Assembly (NCBI GenBank): GCA_024637035.1
Contig: JAGXFW010000016.1
Location: 248,001 to 312,000, forward strand
DNA: 64,000 bases
Reading direction: 5' to 3'
Source: Actinomycetes bacterium
GTDB taxonomy: Bacteria > Actinomycetota > Thermoleophilia > RBG-16-64-13
Part shown: in pieces, positions 26,233 to 35,623 of the stretch
How the letters are laid out: every line of letters begins with the position of its first letter
How positions within the stretch are numbered: position 1 is the stretch's first letter
Translations under genes and position numbers: made by a program
Notes under the pieces: generated by a model
Databases searched by the model: none
What the model was told of the DNA's origin: nothing
The model's input: only the letters and a program-made list of their open reading frames with translations

Positions 26233-27639
26233 CTACTCTGAATCTATGCCCAGGAAACCCTCACCCACGCGGTGCACGTCGCCGGCGCCCATCGTGAGCA
26301 CAAGATCGTCCTTCCGCGTAGTGGCCCCAAGGTACTCCACCACCTGGGAGAGCTTCGGAAGGTAGACGACGGGAAAGCGAGGGGACTCCCTCAGCAAGCT
26401 ATCGACGATGAGCTTCCCGCTCACGCCGGGCTGAGGGTCTTCGCGGGCGCCGTACACGTCAGTGACCACGGCGATATCGGCTTCGAGAAGGGCGAGCGCG
26501 AAATCGTGATGAAGGAAGCGGGTGCGCGAGTACAGGTGCGGCTGAAAGACCGCGATCACGCGACTCCACTCCCCCGTGCGCGCCGCGCGAAGAGTCGCCT
26601 TCAGCTCGGTGGGATGGTGAGCATAGTCGTCGACGACGCTCACCCCGGCCCGTTCACCCTTCCACTGGAAGCGTCGAGCTGCGCCCGTGAACCCGCGCAG
26701 GGAGGCGGCTATACGAGTGGGAGAGATACCGATGCCGCCGAGGACGGCGAAGCACGCCATCGCGTTCAAGATGTTGTGTAGTCCGGGCACGACGAGTTCG
26801 GCGGTGGTGAGCCTGTGCCCCCGGTGCCATACCTCGAATCGGCTCCCCCGGTGATGAAGCGTCACCTCACGGGCTTGATAATCGGCTCCGGGGCTCACTC
26901 CGTACGAAGTCGCGTCGCATCCGGCTGCGACAGCCAGAGAAGCGAGCCGCGGGTCATCGGCCCAATAGACCATGCTGCCGTCTTCTGGAAGCAACGCGAT
27001 GAACGAGCGGAACACATCCACGACGTCATCCACGTGCCGGTAGTGACTGTGGTGGTCAAGCTCCAAATTGGTGAACACCGCGATCTCGGGGCGCAGGCAG
27101 AGCAGCGATCCATCGGATTCGTCGGCTTCGCACACCATGAGGTCGCCCTCACCGTGTCGCGCGTTCGAACCGAAATCGTTGAGTTCCCCACCGATCAGGA
27201 ACGACGGGTCAAGATCGGCGTCGATGAGCGCGCGGCTGATCATCGAGGTCGTCGTCGTCTTGCCGTGGGTGCCGCACACCGCGATACCCCGACGCCCCTC
27301 CATGACCCAGGCGAGCGCCTGGGCGCGGCGCACCACTGGTATCCCGCGGTCCCTCGCCGCTGTGAGCTCTCGGTTGTGCTCGGAGATCGCGGTCGAGATC
27401 ACCACTACATCAGGGTGTTCGACGTTGGCGGGATCGTGACCGAGGGCGACCTGCACTCCCGCGTCTTCGAGGAGCGTGACGTACCGGGAGGGCTTCAAGT
27501 CGGAGCCTGACACCTCGAACCCCCGGCGGTGGAGCACGAGGGCGATGCCGCTCATGCCCGCACCGCCGATGCCGATGAAGTGCAGGCGCCGCACGTCGGC
27601 GAGCTTTAGGGCTGAATTGGAGAGTGCGATCTGGGTCAT
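26233..27639 (-). CDS. murC: UDP-N-acetylmuramate--L-alanine ligase
   Basis: MurC adds L-alanine to UDP-MurNAc with ATP. The 468-residue protein has the N-terminal GIGGAGMSGIA (about 23-33), the ATP-binding GTHGKTTTTSM (about 122-132), EADESDGS, LELDHHSHY and the C-terminal DDYAHHPTE. The ATG overlaps the murG stop by 4 bases (ATGA), and murB follows without a gap. The domain layout (UDP-binding, ATPase, C-terminal ligase fold) is complete. Confidence 0.97.
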   Translation of the reverse strand: MTQIALSNSALKLADVRRLHFIGIGGAGMSGIALVLHRRGFEVSGSDLKPSRYVTLLEDAGVQVALGHDPANVEHPDVVVISTAISEHNRELTAARDRGIPVVRRAQALAWVMEGRRGIAVCGTHGKTTTTSMISRALIDADLDPSFLIGGELNDFGSNARHGEGDLMVCEADESDGSLLCLRPEIAVFTNLELDHHSHYRHVDDVVDVFRSFIALLPEDGSMVYWADDPRLASLAVAAGCDATSYGVSPGADYQAREVTLHHRGSRFEVWHRGHRLTTAELVVPGLHNILNAMACFAVLGGIGISPTRIAASLRGFTGAARRFQWKGERAGVSVVDDYAHHPTELKATLRAARTGEWSRVIAVFQPHLYSRTRFLHHDFALALLEADIAVVTDVYGAREDPQPGVSGKLIVDSLLRESPRFPVVYLPKLSQVVEYLGATTRKDDLVLTMGAGDVHRVGEGFLGIDSE

Positions 27640-28727
27640 GGTGTGGGTGCCTGCGAGAGGCCTATCAATTGTACTATCTCGTCGGCGATGCGAGTAGCAG
27701 CGTCTGGACGCGCCAAGCTCAAGGCGCGGGCACTCATGTCCGCGCGTGTGGCCGGCACGAGAATGCGCTCGACCTCAGAGGTGAGGCGGCGGCCATCGAG
27801 CTCGGCGTCGGGCACCATCACCGCTGCCCCGTGATCCTCCAGGGTGCGGGCGTTCTTCGTCTGGTGGTCGGCGGTCGCCGCCGGGAAGGGCACCAACACC
27901 GAAGGGATCCCCCGAGCGAGAAGCTCGGCCACCGAGCCCCCGGCTCTCGACACCGCCACATCGGCCACAGCCAGGGCGAGCTCGAAATCGTGCAGGTAGG
28001 CGTGCGCCTGATACCTGGGGTTCCCACCCGATGTCGACGTGGCACCGGCTGAATCGTGTCCCTGCTGGCCGGTGACATGCAGCACCGAATACGGCGTGTC
28101 CGTGGTCGCGAACGCCTCGGTAGCTGCGGTGTTCAGAGTGCGCGCACCCAGGCTCCCGCCGAACACCAGCACGACGGGAAGGTCCGGATCGAGAGAGAAG
28201 CGCTTCAAGCCGTCCTCACGGCGGGCAGTCAAGAGCCCCGGTCTGATCGGCCGCCCCGTGTATACGTACTTGCCCCCCTCTCGCCCTGGCACAGGAAAGG
28301 ACAGGCACACACGATCGACCAGCATGCTCAAGATACGGTTCGTCCAGCCGAGGTGTGAATCCATCTCGAGAGCCAGACTGGGGATGCCCAGCACCGACGC
28401 CTCGGCCACCACCGGTCCCGACGCGTATGCACCCACTCCCACGACGCAGGCGGGCCGGATCCTTCTCAACACTCTCCATGCGTCCACCGCGGCTACAGGC
28501 AGGGACCACAGTGTCCGCAAGGTGGTCAGACCCAGTCGGCGTTCGAATCCCCGGATGCGGACGGTCGAGAAGTCATATCCGGCCCGAGGCACCAATTCGC
28601 CCTCCATGCCCCGTGGTCCCCCGCAGAACGAGACCGAGAGTCCGCGGTCGGTGAGGACGTCAGCGATCGCGAGAGCCGGAACGACGTGACCCGCCGTACC
28701 GCCGCCGGCTATCAATATGCGTGACAT
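27636..28727 (-). CDS. murG: Undecaprenyl-PP-MurNAc-pentapeptide GlcNAc transferase
   Basis: MurG adds GlcNAc to lipid I at the inner face of the membrane, forming lipid II. The 363-residue GT-B protein starts MSRILIAGGGTAGHV (donor/acceptor loop), and shows GGPRGMEGELVP, GVGAYASGP, FGGSLGARTLN and SRAGGSVAELLARG, the UDP-GlcNAc site. The ATG is preceded by TTGGAGA. Its first 68 bases overlap the end of ftsW in a different frame, an unusually long overlap in this cluster. murC follows with an ATGA junction. Confidence 0.97.
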   Translation of the reverse strand: MSRILIAGGGTAGHVVPALAIADVLTDRGLSVSFCGGPRGMEGELVPRAGYDFSTVRIRGFERRLGLTTLRTLWSLPVAAVDAWRVLRRIRPACVVGVGAYASGPVVAEASVLGIPSLALEMDSHLGWTNRILSMLVDRVCLSFPVPGREGGKYVYTGRPIRPGLLTARREDGLKRFSLDPDLPVVLVFGGSLGARTLNTAATEAFATTDTPYSVLHVTGQQGHDSAGATSTSGGNPRYQAHAYLHDFELALAVADVAVSRAGGSVAELLARGIPSVLVPFPAATADHQTKNARTLEDHGAAVMVPDAELDGRRLTSEVERILVPATRADMSARALSLARPDAATRIADEIVQLIGLSQAPTP

Positions 28728-30105
28728 CAGCAGTCTCCAAAGGCTGAGGATGAGTTCCCGAAGCTACGACGATGGGACCGAAGCGGGCCACTGACAACAT
28801 CAGTCCCACCGCCACCAGCACGACCAAGAGGTTCATACGGCCGTAGCTGATGAAGGGTAGAGGCACACCGGTGAGCGGGAGGGCTCCCATCACTCCGCCC
28901 ATGTTGATCGCGGCCTGGCCGACCACGAGGAAGGTGCAACCAGCCGCCAACAGACGCCCGAAAGGATCGCGGCATCGTAGCGCCAGCAGGGAGCCGCAAA
29001 CCGCGAACGTGACGAACAAGGCTGCGATCACGATCACACCCACCAGGCCCCACTCTTCGCCGAGCACCGCCAGGATCATATCGGTATGGGCTTCCGGCAG
29101 GTAGCTGAACTTCTGGACGCTGAGACCGGGCCCCACTCCGAACCACCCGCCGCTCCCCAGGGCGATGAACGACTGCACCACCTGGAAGCCGGAATCTTGG
29201 GCGTCTGCGAACGGCTGAAGGAACGCGAGAAAACGCTCCCTCCGATAGTCCTCGGAAAAGATGGCCACAAGCGTAAGGGTCACGCCCGCCACACCGAGGC
29301 CCAGCCAGTCCCGACCTCTCATGCCCGCGACCCACAGCATGCCCATGGTGGTCACTCCCACCACGAGGGCCGTGCCGAGGTCTCGCTGGATGAGGATGAG
29401 GCCGCACACCACCGCCACGATCAGGCCGAGAGGCCACATGAGATCTTCGAATGCGCCCGAACGTGCCCTCTGGGTCGCGAGAAGGTGCGCGGCCGCGAGG
29501 ATCACGGCGAGCTTGGCGAGTTCGGACGGTTGCAGCGAGAGCGGTCCGAGATCGATCCAGCGGGACGCACCCCCGGCTTCCAGTCCGACTCCGGGAACGT
29601 GTACGGCGAGGAGAAGGGCACACGTTCCAAGCACACCGACCAACGAGAGCATGCGGAAGCGCCGGTAGTCCAACCGGGAGACGATCAACATGATCACGAG
29701 CCCGGCGCAGGCTACGAGGGTCTGCTGACGCGCGTAGTAGAACAGATCGCCATCGGGACGGAAGAGACCCGCCGCCGCTGACACCGAGAACACCATGACA
29801 AGACCGATGACAAGCAGAACGAGGGCGACCCCCGCGAGGACTTGGTCGTGTTTCATCCATCCGCGAGACTCGCTGTCGTTGCGATCCGGCCCTCGATCCT
29901 CGAGCGGCATCTGGGCCGCACCTCGAGAGGTCACCCGCGTGCCCTGCGCGCGCTTGGACCGTGGCGCGGGTTCCCGGCGCGGCGCGGGTTCGCTCCGGCG
30001 CGTGTGCGGCCGCGCGCCTTCGAGGGCGGCGTCCCAGCCAGGAGCCGCATCACGGTCGTGCCGGTCGCGCGGAGCGCGGCGCCCGGCGGTGTCGCGCCTG
30101 CTCAT
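28660..30105 (-). CDS. ftsW: FtsW, septal peptidoglycan polymerase (SEDS family)
   Basis: FtsW is the SEDS-family glycosyltransferase that polymerises lipid II at the septum with its partner FtsI. After a basic, Arg/Pro-rich cytoplasmic tail of about 85 residues there are around ten membrane helices. Conserved SEDS features are LQPSELAKLA, QRDLGTALV, GWFGVGPG, TDMILAVLGEEWG and TGVPLPFISYG. The ATG at 30105 overlaps the murD stop (ATGA); a longer open frame to 30192 is rejected because it runs into murD. The C-terminal 22 codons overlap murG. Confidence 0.95.
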   Translation of the reverse strand: MSRRDTAGRRAPRDRHDRDAAPGWDAALEGARPHTRRSEPAPRREPAPRSKRAQGTRVTSRGAAQMPLEDRGPDRNDSESRGWMKHDQVLAGVALVLLVIGLVMVFSVSAAAGLFRPDGDLFYYARQQTLVACAGLVIMLIVSRLDYRRFRMLSLVGVLGTCALLLAVHVPGVGLEAGGASRWIDLGPLSLQPSELAKLAVILAAAHLLATQRARSGAFEDLMWPLGLIVAVVCGLILIQRDLGTALVVGVTTMGMLWVAGMRGRDWLGLGVAGVTLTLVAIFSEDYRRERFLAFLQPFADAQDSGFQVVQSFIALGSGGWFGVGPGLSVQKFSYLPEAHTDMILAVLGEEWGLVGVIVIAALFVTFAVCGSLLALRCRDPFGRLLAAGCTFLVVGQAAINMGGVMGALPLTGVPLPFISYGRMNLLVVLVAVGLMLSVARFGPIVVASGTHPQPLETADVTHIDSRRRYGGSRRSGSRDR

Positions 30106-31526
30106 GTGCTGCTCTCTCGCATGCTCCTCACGATCTCCATGAAATGGCGGCCCCGCTCCTCGAAATCCGCGTACTGATCGAAGCTGGCGCATGCGGGCGC
30201 CAGCAGCACTGTCTCGCCTCGGCGGGCCGCCGCTGCGGCCGCAGCGACCGCTGCCTCAAGGTCCACGTGGACCGACGGCCACGGCACGTCCACGCTCTGC
30301 TCCTCTATCCGCACGCGCTCGAACGCCTCGCCGATCAGAGGAGCCGCTTCACCGATCAGATACACGGCTCGGCATCCTTCGACGCACGCCCGGGCGATGG
30401 GCCGATAATCCGAGGCTTTGTCTCTCCCACCCAAGATGAGATGCGTGCCTTCAGGGTACGCGGCGATCGCCTTCAGAGTCGCCTCCACGTTGGTGGCCTT
30501 ACTGTCGTTCACATACGCCACGCCGCGAACTAGTCCTGCCGGCTCGAGGCGATGCGGCACCCCCGGGAAGGTGCGCAATGCTTCGAGCACCGCCTCAAGC
30601 GGCACCGATCGCACCAAAGCCATCGTGGCGGCCGCGAGACAGTTCTCCATGTTGTGACGCCCACGCAGAGGGAGGTCGCTCACCGCGATGCGCTCTCCGC
30701 CGAGAAGGTGCAAATAGCCGTCCTCCAGCCAGGAGTCGGCACCCGCTCGGGAGAGGGTGGAGAAGAAGGTCACCTGTGGTCCGTCGGAACGCGAACTTAC
30801 CTCGTGTCCCAGCCCGCGGACCCACGGATCGTCAAGGTTGAACACGGCGTGATCGTTCGACTCCTGGTGCGCGAACATGTTGGCCTTGCAGGCCAGGTAG
30901 CGTTCCATGGTGCCGTGACGATCAAGGTGATCAGGTGTGAGGTTCAGCAGGACGCCAGCCGCGGGCCGGAACTCGTGCACGTCCTCGAGTTGAAAGCTCG
31001 ACAATTCCACAACCAGTTCCTGTCCCACGCTGAGTTCCGTTGCGACCTCGGTGATGGCGGTCCCGATATTGCCCAGCACTCTCACAGGGACGTGGGCAGT
31101 CTCGAACATGTGGCCCAGCAGGGCGGTCGTGGTCGTCTTGCCGTTCGTGCCCGTTACCGCGTTGAAGGTGACCGGAAGAAGCCGGAACGCGAGTTCCACC
31201 TCACTCCACACCGGGATGCCGGCCTCACGGGCCGCGACGATCAACCCTACCTCCCCGGGCACCCCAGGGCTCTTCACCACCAGGTGTACTCGGTCAAGGT
31301 GAGCGGCATCTTGAGGCAACGGCAGCACGCGCGCGCCCGCGTCGACCGCCGCCCGCAGGCCTGGGGAGGTTGCAGACGCGGCAACGTCTGAGAGAAGCAC
31401 CCGTCGGCCCAGTGACGCCAACAGCCGCGCGGCCGCCAGCCCCGAACGCCCCGTGCCGACCACCAAGACCGTCTGGAATCCGCTCTCGAGTCCTCGCGGT
31501 CCGGCTCCGATGTCGTCAACCCTCAA
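30102..31526 (-). CDS. murD: UDP-N-acetylmuramoyl-L-alanine--D-glutamate ligase
   Basis: MurD adds D-glutamate to UDP-MurNAc-L-Ala. The 474-residue protein has the N-terminal GTGRSGLAAARLL, the ATP-binding GTNGKTTTTALLG (about 129-141), VELSSFQLE, NLTPDHLDRHG and the C-terminal NDSKATN with LLAPACASFDQY. The start appears to be TTG at 31526 (TTG AGG GTT GAC), since no ATG or GTG occurs in the first 20 codons; there is no strong ribosome site. It begins 10 bp after mraY stops. Confidence 0.95.
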   Translation of the reverse strand: MRVDDIGAGPRGLESGFQTVLVVGTGRSGLAAARLLASLGRRVLLSDVAASATSPGLRAAVDAGARVLPLPQDAAHLDRVHLVVKSPGVPGEVGLIVAAREAGIPVWSEVELAFRLLPVTFNAVTGTNGKTTTTALLGHMFETAHVPVRVLGNIGTAITEVATELSVGQELVVELSSFQLEDVHEFRPAAGVLLNLTPDHLDRHGTMERYLACKANMFAHQESNDHAVFNLDDPWVRGLGHEVSSRSDGPQVTFFSTLSRAGADSWLEDGYLHLLGGERIAVSDLPLRGRHNMENCLAAATMALVRSVPLEAVLEALRTFPGVPHRLEPAGLVRGVAYVNDSKATNVEATLKAIAAYPEGTHLILGGRDKASDYRPIARACVEGCRAVYLIGEAAPLIGEAFERVRIEEQSVDVPWPSVHVDLEAAVAAAAAAARRGETVLLAPACASFDQYADFEERGRHFMEIVRSMRESST

Positions 31527-31536
31527 CGAACGCCCG

Positions 31537-32502
31537 CTAGAAGAAATCGACGTAGAAGACGGTGAAGCCGGCGGCGGCGAAGATGGCGGTGACGATCCAG
31601 AAGCGCACCATGATCTTCGTCTCCGACCAGTTCTTCAGCTCGAAATGGTGGTGGATCGGCGCCATGAGGAACACTCGGCGGCCGAACACTCGGAAGCTGA
31701 CCACCTGGATGATCACGCTCAGCCCCTCGACCACGAAGATGCCGCCGATGATCACCAACAGCAGTTCGGTGCCGGTGACCACGGCGAAGCCAGCCAGCGC
31801 GGCACCCAAGGCCAACGAGCCCGTATCCCCCATGAACACGTCGGCGGGGAAGGAGTTGTACCAGAGGAACCCCACGCACGCGCCCATCAGACTCGCGGCC
31901 AGCACGGCCAGATCGGGCTCCTTGAGCATGAACGTGATCCCGGTGTAGGCAAGCAGACAGATGGCCACCGTGCCCGCCGCCAAGCCGTCGAGGCCGTCGG
32001 TTATGTTGACGGTGTTCGCCGTGCCCGAGATGACCAAGAACACGACGAGGAAGTAGACCCCTCCGAACGGTATCTCAGCGTTGAGGAGCGGCACGTGGAC
32101 GTTACTGTCGACGCCGGCGAAGCGGATGGCGACCCAGCCGACCACGAGCACCAGGAGCAGTTGCAGTAGCATCTTCGTCTTCCCGTTCAACCCGAGTGAT
32201 CGACGTTGGCGGACCTTGGCAAGGTCGTCGAGGAATCCGATCGCACCCGAGCCGAACGTGAGCACGAACACGACCAGACTCGGCACGGTCTTGCTGGCGA
32301 AGATCATGTACGGGATGGCTGCCGCGGCCAAGATGAGCAATCCGCCCATGGTGGGCGTCCCCTGCTTCTGTTGGTGGCGCTCCGGACTCAGCTCTCGGAT
32401 GTTCTGGCCGATGTTCCTACCACCAAGCCAACGGATGAACCGCGGGCCGGCCACAACGGCGAGCACCATCGCAAGCAGGCTGGCGGCAAGGATGCGGGTC
32501 AT
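31537..32502 (-). CDS. mraY: Phospho-N-acetylmuramoyl-pentapeptide transferase
   Basis: MraY transfers phospho-MurNAc-pentapeptide to undecaprenyl phosphate, making lipid I in the membrane. The 321-residue protein has about ten helices. Catalytic loops are visible: KQGTPTMGG, FLDDLAKV (DDxx), NITDGLDGLA, FMGDTGSLALG and the histidine loop APIHHHFE. The ATG overlaps the murF stop (ATGA). Confidence 0.97.
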   Translation of the reverse strand: MTRILAASLLAMVLAVVAGPRFIRWLGGRNIGQNIRELSPERHQQKQGTPTMGGLLILAAAAIPYMIFASKTVPSLVVFVLTFGSGAIGFLDDLAKVRQRRSLGLNGKTKMLLQLLLVLVVGWVAIRFAGVDSNVHVPLLNAEIPFGGVYFLVVFLVISGTANTVNITDGLDGLAAGTVAICLLAYTGITFMLKEPDLAVLAASLMGACVGFLWYNSFPADVFMGDTGSLALGAALAGFAVVTGTELLLVIIGGIFVVEGLSVIIQVVSFRVFGRRVFLMAPIHHHFELKNWSETKIMVRFWIVTAIFAAAGFTVFYVDFF

Positions 32503-34025
32503 GCCACCGCACCGCCTTCTTGCAGCCCTTCACGCCTAGGATCCGGCGCGCTCTCCCCCAGTCGCCGGACGAGGGCCCGCACGAGACCATCGAGCTTGAT
32601 GACGCGCGAGCCCTTCACCAGGATCATGTCGTCGGGCCCGACGGAAGCCACAAGTCGCTCGAGCGCCTCCTCCCATGTCGACGCCCACCCCGTATCGGGC
32701 CATCCCTCGACCTGAGCCTCACCCGCAGACCCGTTACCCTCCACCACTTCAAGAGGTTCACGTCCATAACCCTCGACTGTCTCTCGAGACAGCGGACCGA
32801 TCCCCCACAGAAGGCTCACTCCGACCGACCTTGCGTGCGCTCCCACCTCTCGGTGGTACGAGCGTGTCTCCGGACCGAGTTCCAACATGTCGCCCAGGAC
32901 TGCGACCGGGCGGCGACCGGTGTCGGCCGCGGCGACAACCAGATCGTCGAGCGCAAGACGCACCGCCGCCGGGTTCGCATTGTAGGAGTCGTCGCGTACC
33001 ATCACACCACCGACCTGGACGTCTTCGCCCCTCAGGGGAGTGAACGAGACATCCGGCAACCGGTCGAGACAGTCTCCCACTGGCAGCCCCGCCGCGTAGC
33101 ACGCGGCAGCCGCCGTGACGACGTTCCTGATCCTGTGGGCACCGGTGAACGGCACCGGCACCACCCCCGATCCGCCCGGCCATTCGACCTCAAGGACGAG
33201 GAGCCCCTTGCCGTTGCGACGGGCCACCCCTCTCACCTCCGCCTCCGGAAGGACGAGGTCCCCCCCGCGACCGTCCGCGAATGCGAAGCGCACCACGCGA
33301 ACCCCCGAGTCCCGGGCCGCAGCGACGATCGCTTCCTGGTCGGTCGGCACAACAGCCACCCCACCCGGTCGCAACCCTTCGAAGATCTCGGCCTTGGCCG
33401 CGAGGACGCCCGCGAGACTCCCCACAGCCTCCAGATGTACCGGAGCGATGCCGGTGACCACGGCGACGTCCGGCTCGGCTGTGAGCGTGAGGCCTCGTAT
33501 CTGACCTGCCCCCCGCATGCCCATCTCCACCACCACCACTGCGGTGTCGTCAGAGATCTCAAGGAGCGTGAGAGGCACGCCGATCTCGTTGTTCTGATTG
33601 GCGGCGGTACCTACCACGGGGCCCCCGACCTCGGCCATGCTCCGCAGTAGATCCTTGGTGCTGGTCTTGCCGACGCTGCCGGTGATCGCGATCACCGTGG
33701 CTCCCGAGGCGAGGCGTACCTGTCTCGCCAGTCCGGCGAGGGCGGCACGCGTGTCGGGCACTCGGTAGACCTGAGCCTGGCCGCCGGGACCCTCGTAGTC
33801 CATGTTGCCCGCGATGGCGATACCTAGTTGAACGACCACTCCTGACGCGCCGGCGGCCAAGGCGGCCGGCACGAATTGATGCCCATCATAGTTCTCACCC
33901 TTGATGGCCACGAACAGATCTCCCGGGCACAGAGTCCTTGTGTCGGTCGAGACGCCCGTCACAGCTGCGCTCAAAGCCGGTACGCCGATCGCGAGCGCCG
34001 CCTGGCTGGGAGACAGCTCGATCAT
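32499..34025 (-). CDS. murF: UDP-N-acetylmuramoyl-tripeptide--D-alanyl-D-alanine ligase
   Basis: MurF adds D-Ala-D-Ala to complete the wall pentapeptide. The 508-residue protein has the N-terminal STDTRTLCPGDLFVAI, the ATP-binding GSVGKTSTKDLL (about 116-127), NQNNEIGVPLTLL, VEMGMRGAGQI and DDSYNANPAA. It is slightly longer than usual because of an acidic, Gly-rich insert near residues 430-455 and an Arg/Glu-rich C-terminus. It overlaps murE and mraY by 4 bases on either side. Confidence 0.96.
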   Translation of the reverse strand: MIELSPSQAALAIGVPALSAAVTGVSTDTRTLCPGDLFVAIKGENYDGHQFVPAALAAGASGVVVQLGIAIAGNMDYEGPGGQAQVYRVPDTRAALAGLARQVRLASGATVIAITGSVGKTSTKDLLRSMAEVGGPVVGTAANQNNEIGVPLTLLEISDDTAVVVVEMGMRGAGQIRGLTLTAEPDVAVVTGIAPVHLEAVGSLAGVLAAKAEIFEGLRPGGVAVVPTDQEAIVAAARDSGVRVVRFAFADGRGGDLVLPEAEVRGVARRNGKGLLVLEVEWPGGSGVVPVPFTGAHRIRNVVTAAAACYAAGLPVGDCLDRLPDVSFTPLRGEDVQVGGVMVRDDSYNANPAAVRLALDDLVVAAADTGRRPVAVLGDMLELGPETRSYHREVGAHARSVGVSLLWGIGPLSRETVEGYGREPLEVVEGNGSAGEAQVEGWPDTGWASTWEEALERLVASVGPDDMILVKGSRVIKLDGLVRALVRRLGESAPDPRREGLQEGGAVA

Positions 34026-35602
34026 GGCCGCCGGTCGCCCGATGCCCGTAGGGCTTCGCGGGCCACCTGTCGGTCGTCGAACGGGGTGACCACGCCGTGG
34101 GACTCCTGTCCGCTCTCGTGCCCCTTCCCCAGTATCAGTACGAGATCCCCGGGTTCCGCCAGAGTGATCGCCGCCTCGATCGCGGTGCGCCGATCCACTT
34201 CGATGCGCGCCGCTTCAGGGTGTTCGAGTCCGGCCGCCATCTCTCCGAGGATCGCCATCGGGTCTTCGCTCCGCGGGTTGTCGGAGGTGAGGACAGCCAG
34301 GTGAGCACCTCGTTCCATGGCGAGACCCATGAGCGGCCGCTTCGTGCGGTCGCGATCACCGCCACATCCAAGCACGGCGATGATGCGACCCGAGGTGATC
34401 GCGCGACCCATCTCGAGGATGCGCTCGACGGAATCCGGGGTGTGCGCGTAGTCCACTGCGACTGTGAAAGGAGCTCCATCGTCCACGCGCTCGAGTCTGC
34501 CAGGCACGCCCGGGAACATGGGGAGGGCATCGAGCATGACTTCGAGATCGAGTCCCAACGCCACCCCCAGACCGAGAGCCACGAGCACGTTCTCGACGTT
34601 GTGCCGACCCAGGAGCCGCATCGAGAACTCAAGGGTCAAGCGGTCACCCTTCACCACGGGTTCACCCCGACCCCTCCGCACCGCGGCGAGCGCACGGCCG
34701 GTCACGACGATGGAGCCGGTCGCGCCCCGACCGTGGATGCTCAGGTCGGCGATCCCGACGTCCGCCCCGATGCCCGACGTGCGAGCTCCACCCTCCGCCG
34801 CACTCACTCCGATCACCCTGTCGGGGGTGAGCCGTTCGGCCAGAAGCGCCCCGAATGCGTCGCCCACGTTGATAACAGCGGGCGGGCGGTTGCGGGCGTA
34901 CGCCGGATCGAGGAACAGCCTGCTCTTGCAGGCGAAATAGGCGTCAAGCGTACCGTGATAATCGAGGTGGTCCTGGGTGAGATTCGTGAACGCCACGGCC
35001 GCGTACGTGGTCCCCAGGACCCGGTCCAGGTCGATAGCGTGGGACGAGACCTCCATGACGGCAGCCTGATCGCCGGCGTCGACCATCAGAGCCAGGTCCT
35101 GCTGCACCTCCACCGCCTCCGGGGTGGTGCGCTCCGTGGGGAAGGTCTCTCCGCCGATGCGTCTTTCCACGGTGCCGAGCAGCCCGGATCGCCTTCCGGC
35201 CACGCCCAGGAGATAGGCGAGGAGGAAGGCGGTGGTGGTCTTGCCGTTGGTGCCCGTGATACCGACTGTGGCCAGCCGCGCACTCGGATGCTCGTGCAGG
35301 GCCGATGCGACCGGACCCATCGCACGACGCACGGAGGGTACCACCACCTGGGTCACGGGGAGGTCGAGCTTGCGCTCGACACAAAGCGCCGACGCACCTC
35401 GCTCGACTGCATCAGGAGCGAAATCGTGTCCGTCGCGCACGAAACCGGGCACGCAGAAGAACAGGTGCCCAGGGCCCGCGTGGGAACTACGATACGACAG
35501 GTGCGAGATGTCCGTCGACGGGTCTCCCTCGACGCGGAAACCCCCCACCTCACGGAGAAGATCTGCGAGTCTCACGGCGCTCGATTCTACCATAGTGGTC
35601 AC
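34022..35602 (-). CDS. murE: UDP-N-acetylmuramoyl-tripeptide synthetase, probably meso-DAP-adding
   Basis: MurE adds the third residue to the wall peptide. The 526-residue protein shows LSYRSSHAGPGHLFFC, the ATP-binding GITGTNGKTTTAF (about 113-125), EVSSHAIDLDR, NLTQDHLDYHG and VDYAHTPDSVE. The substrate motif is Asp441-Asn-Pro-Arg444 (SDNPRSEDP), which in characterised enzymes marks meso-diaminopimelate rather than lysine. The first methionine is a GTG at 35602, with an ATG three codons later; neither has a clear ribosome site. It follows ftsI by 21 bp. Confidence 0.96.
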   Translation of the reverse strand: MTTMVESSAVRLADLLREVGGFRVEGDPSTDISHLSYRSSHAGPGHLFFCVPGFVRDGHDFAPDAVERGASALCVERKLDLPVTQVVVPSVRRAMGPVASALHEHPSARLATVGITGTNGKTTTAFLLAYLLGVAGRRSGLLGTVERRIGGETFPTERTTPEAVEVQQDLALMVDAGDQAAVMEVSSHAIDLDRVLGTTYAAVAFTNLTQDHLDYHGTLDAYFACKSRLFLDPAYARNRPPAVINVGDAFGALLAERLTPDRVIGVSAAEGGARTSGIGADVGIADLSIHGRGATGSIVVTGRALAAVRRGRGEPVVKGDRLTLEFSMRLLGRHNVENVLVALGLGVALGLDLEVMLDALPMFPGVPGRLERVDDGAPFTVAVDYAHTPDSVERILEMGRAITSGRIIAVLGCGGDRDRTKRPLMGLAMERGAHLAVLTSDNPRSEDPMAILGEMAAGLEHPEAARIEVDRRTAIEAAITLAEPGDLVLILGKGHESGQESHGVVTPFDDRQVAREALRASGDRRP

Positions 35603-35623
35603 TGAGGACCGCTGTCACCCGAC

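Noticed and set aside
34097-35605. Long plus-strand open frame (about 500 codons) opposite murE
   Set aside because: It is a shadow of the GC-rich murE codons; no motif, no ribosome site, and murE is certain.
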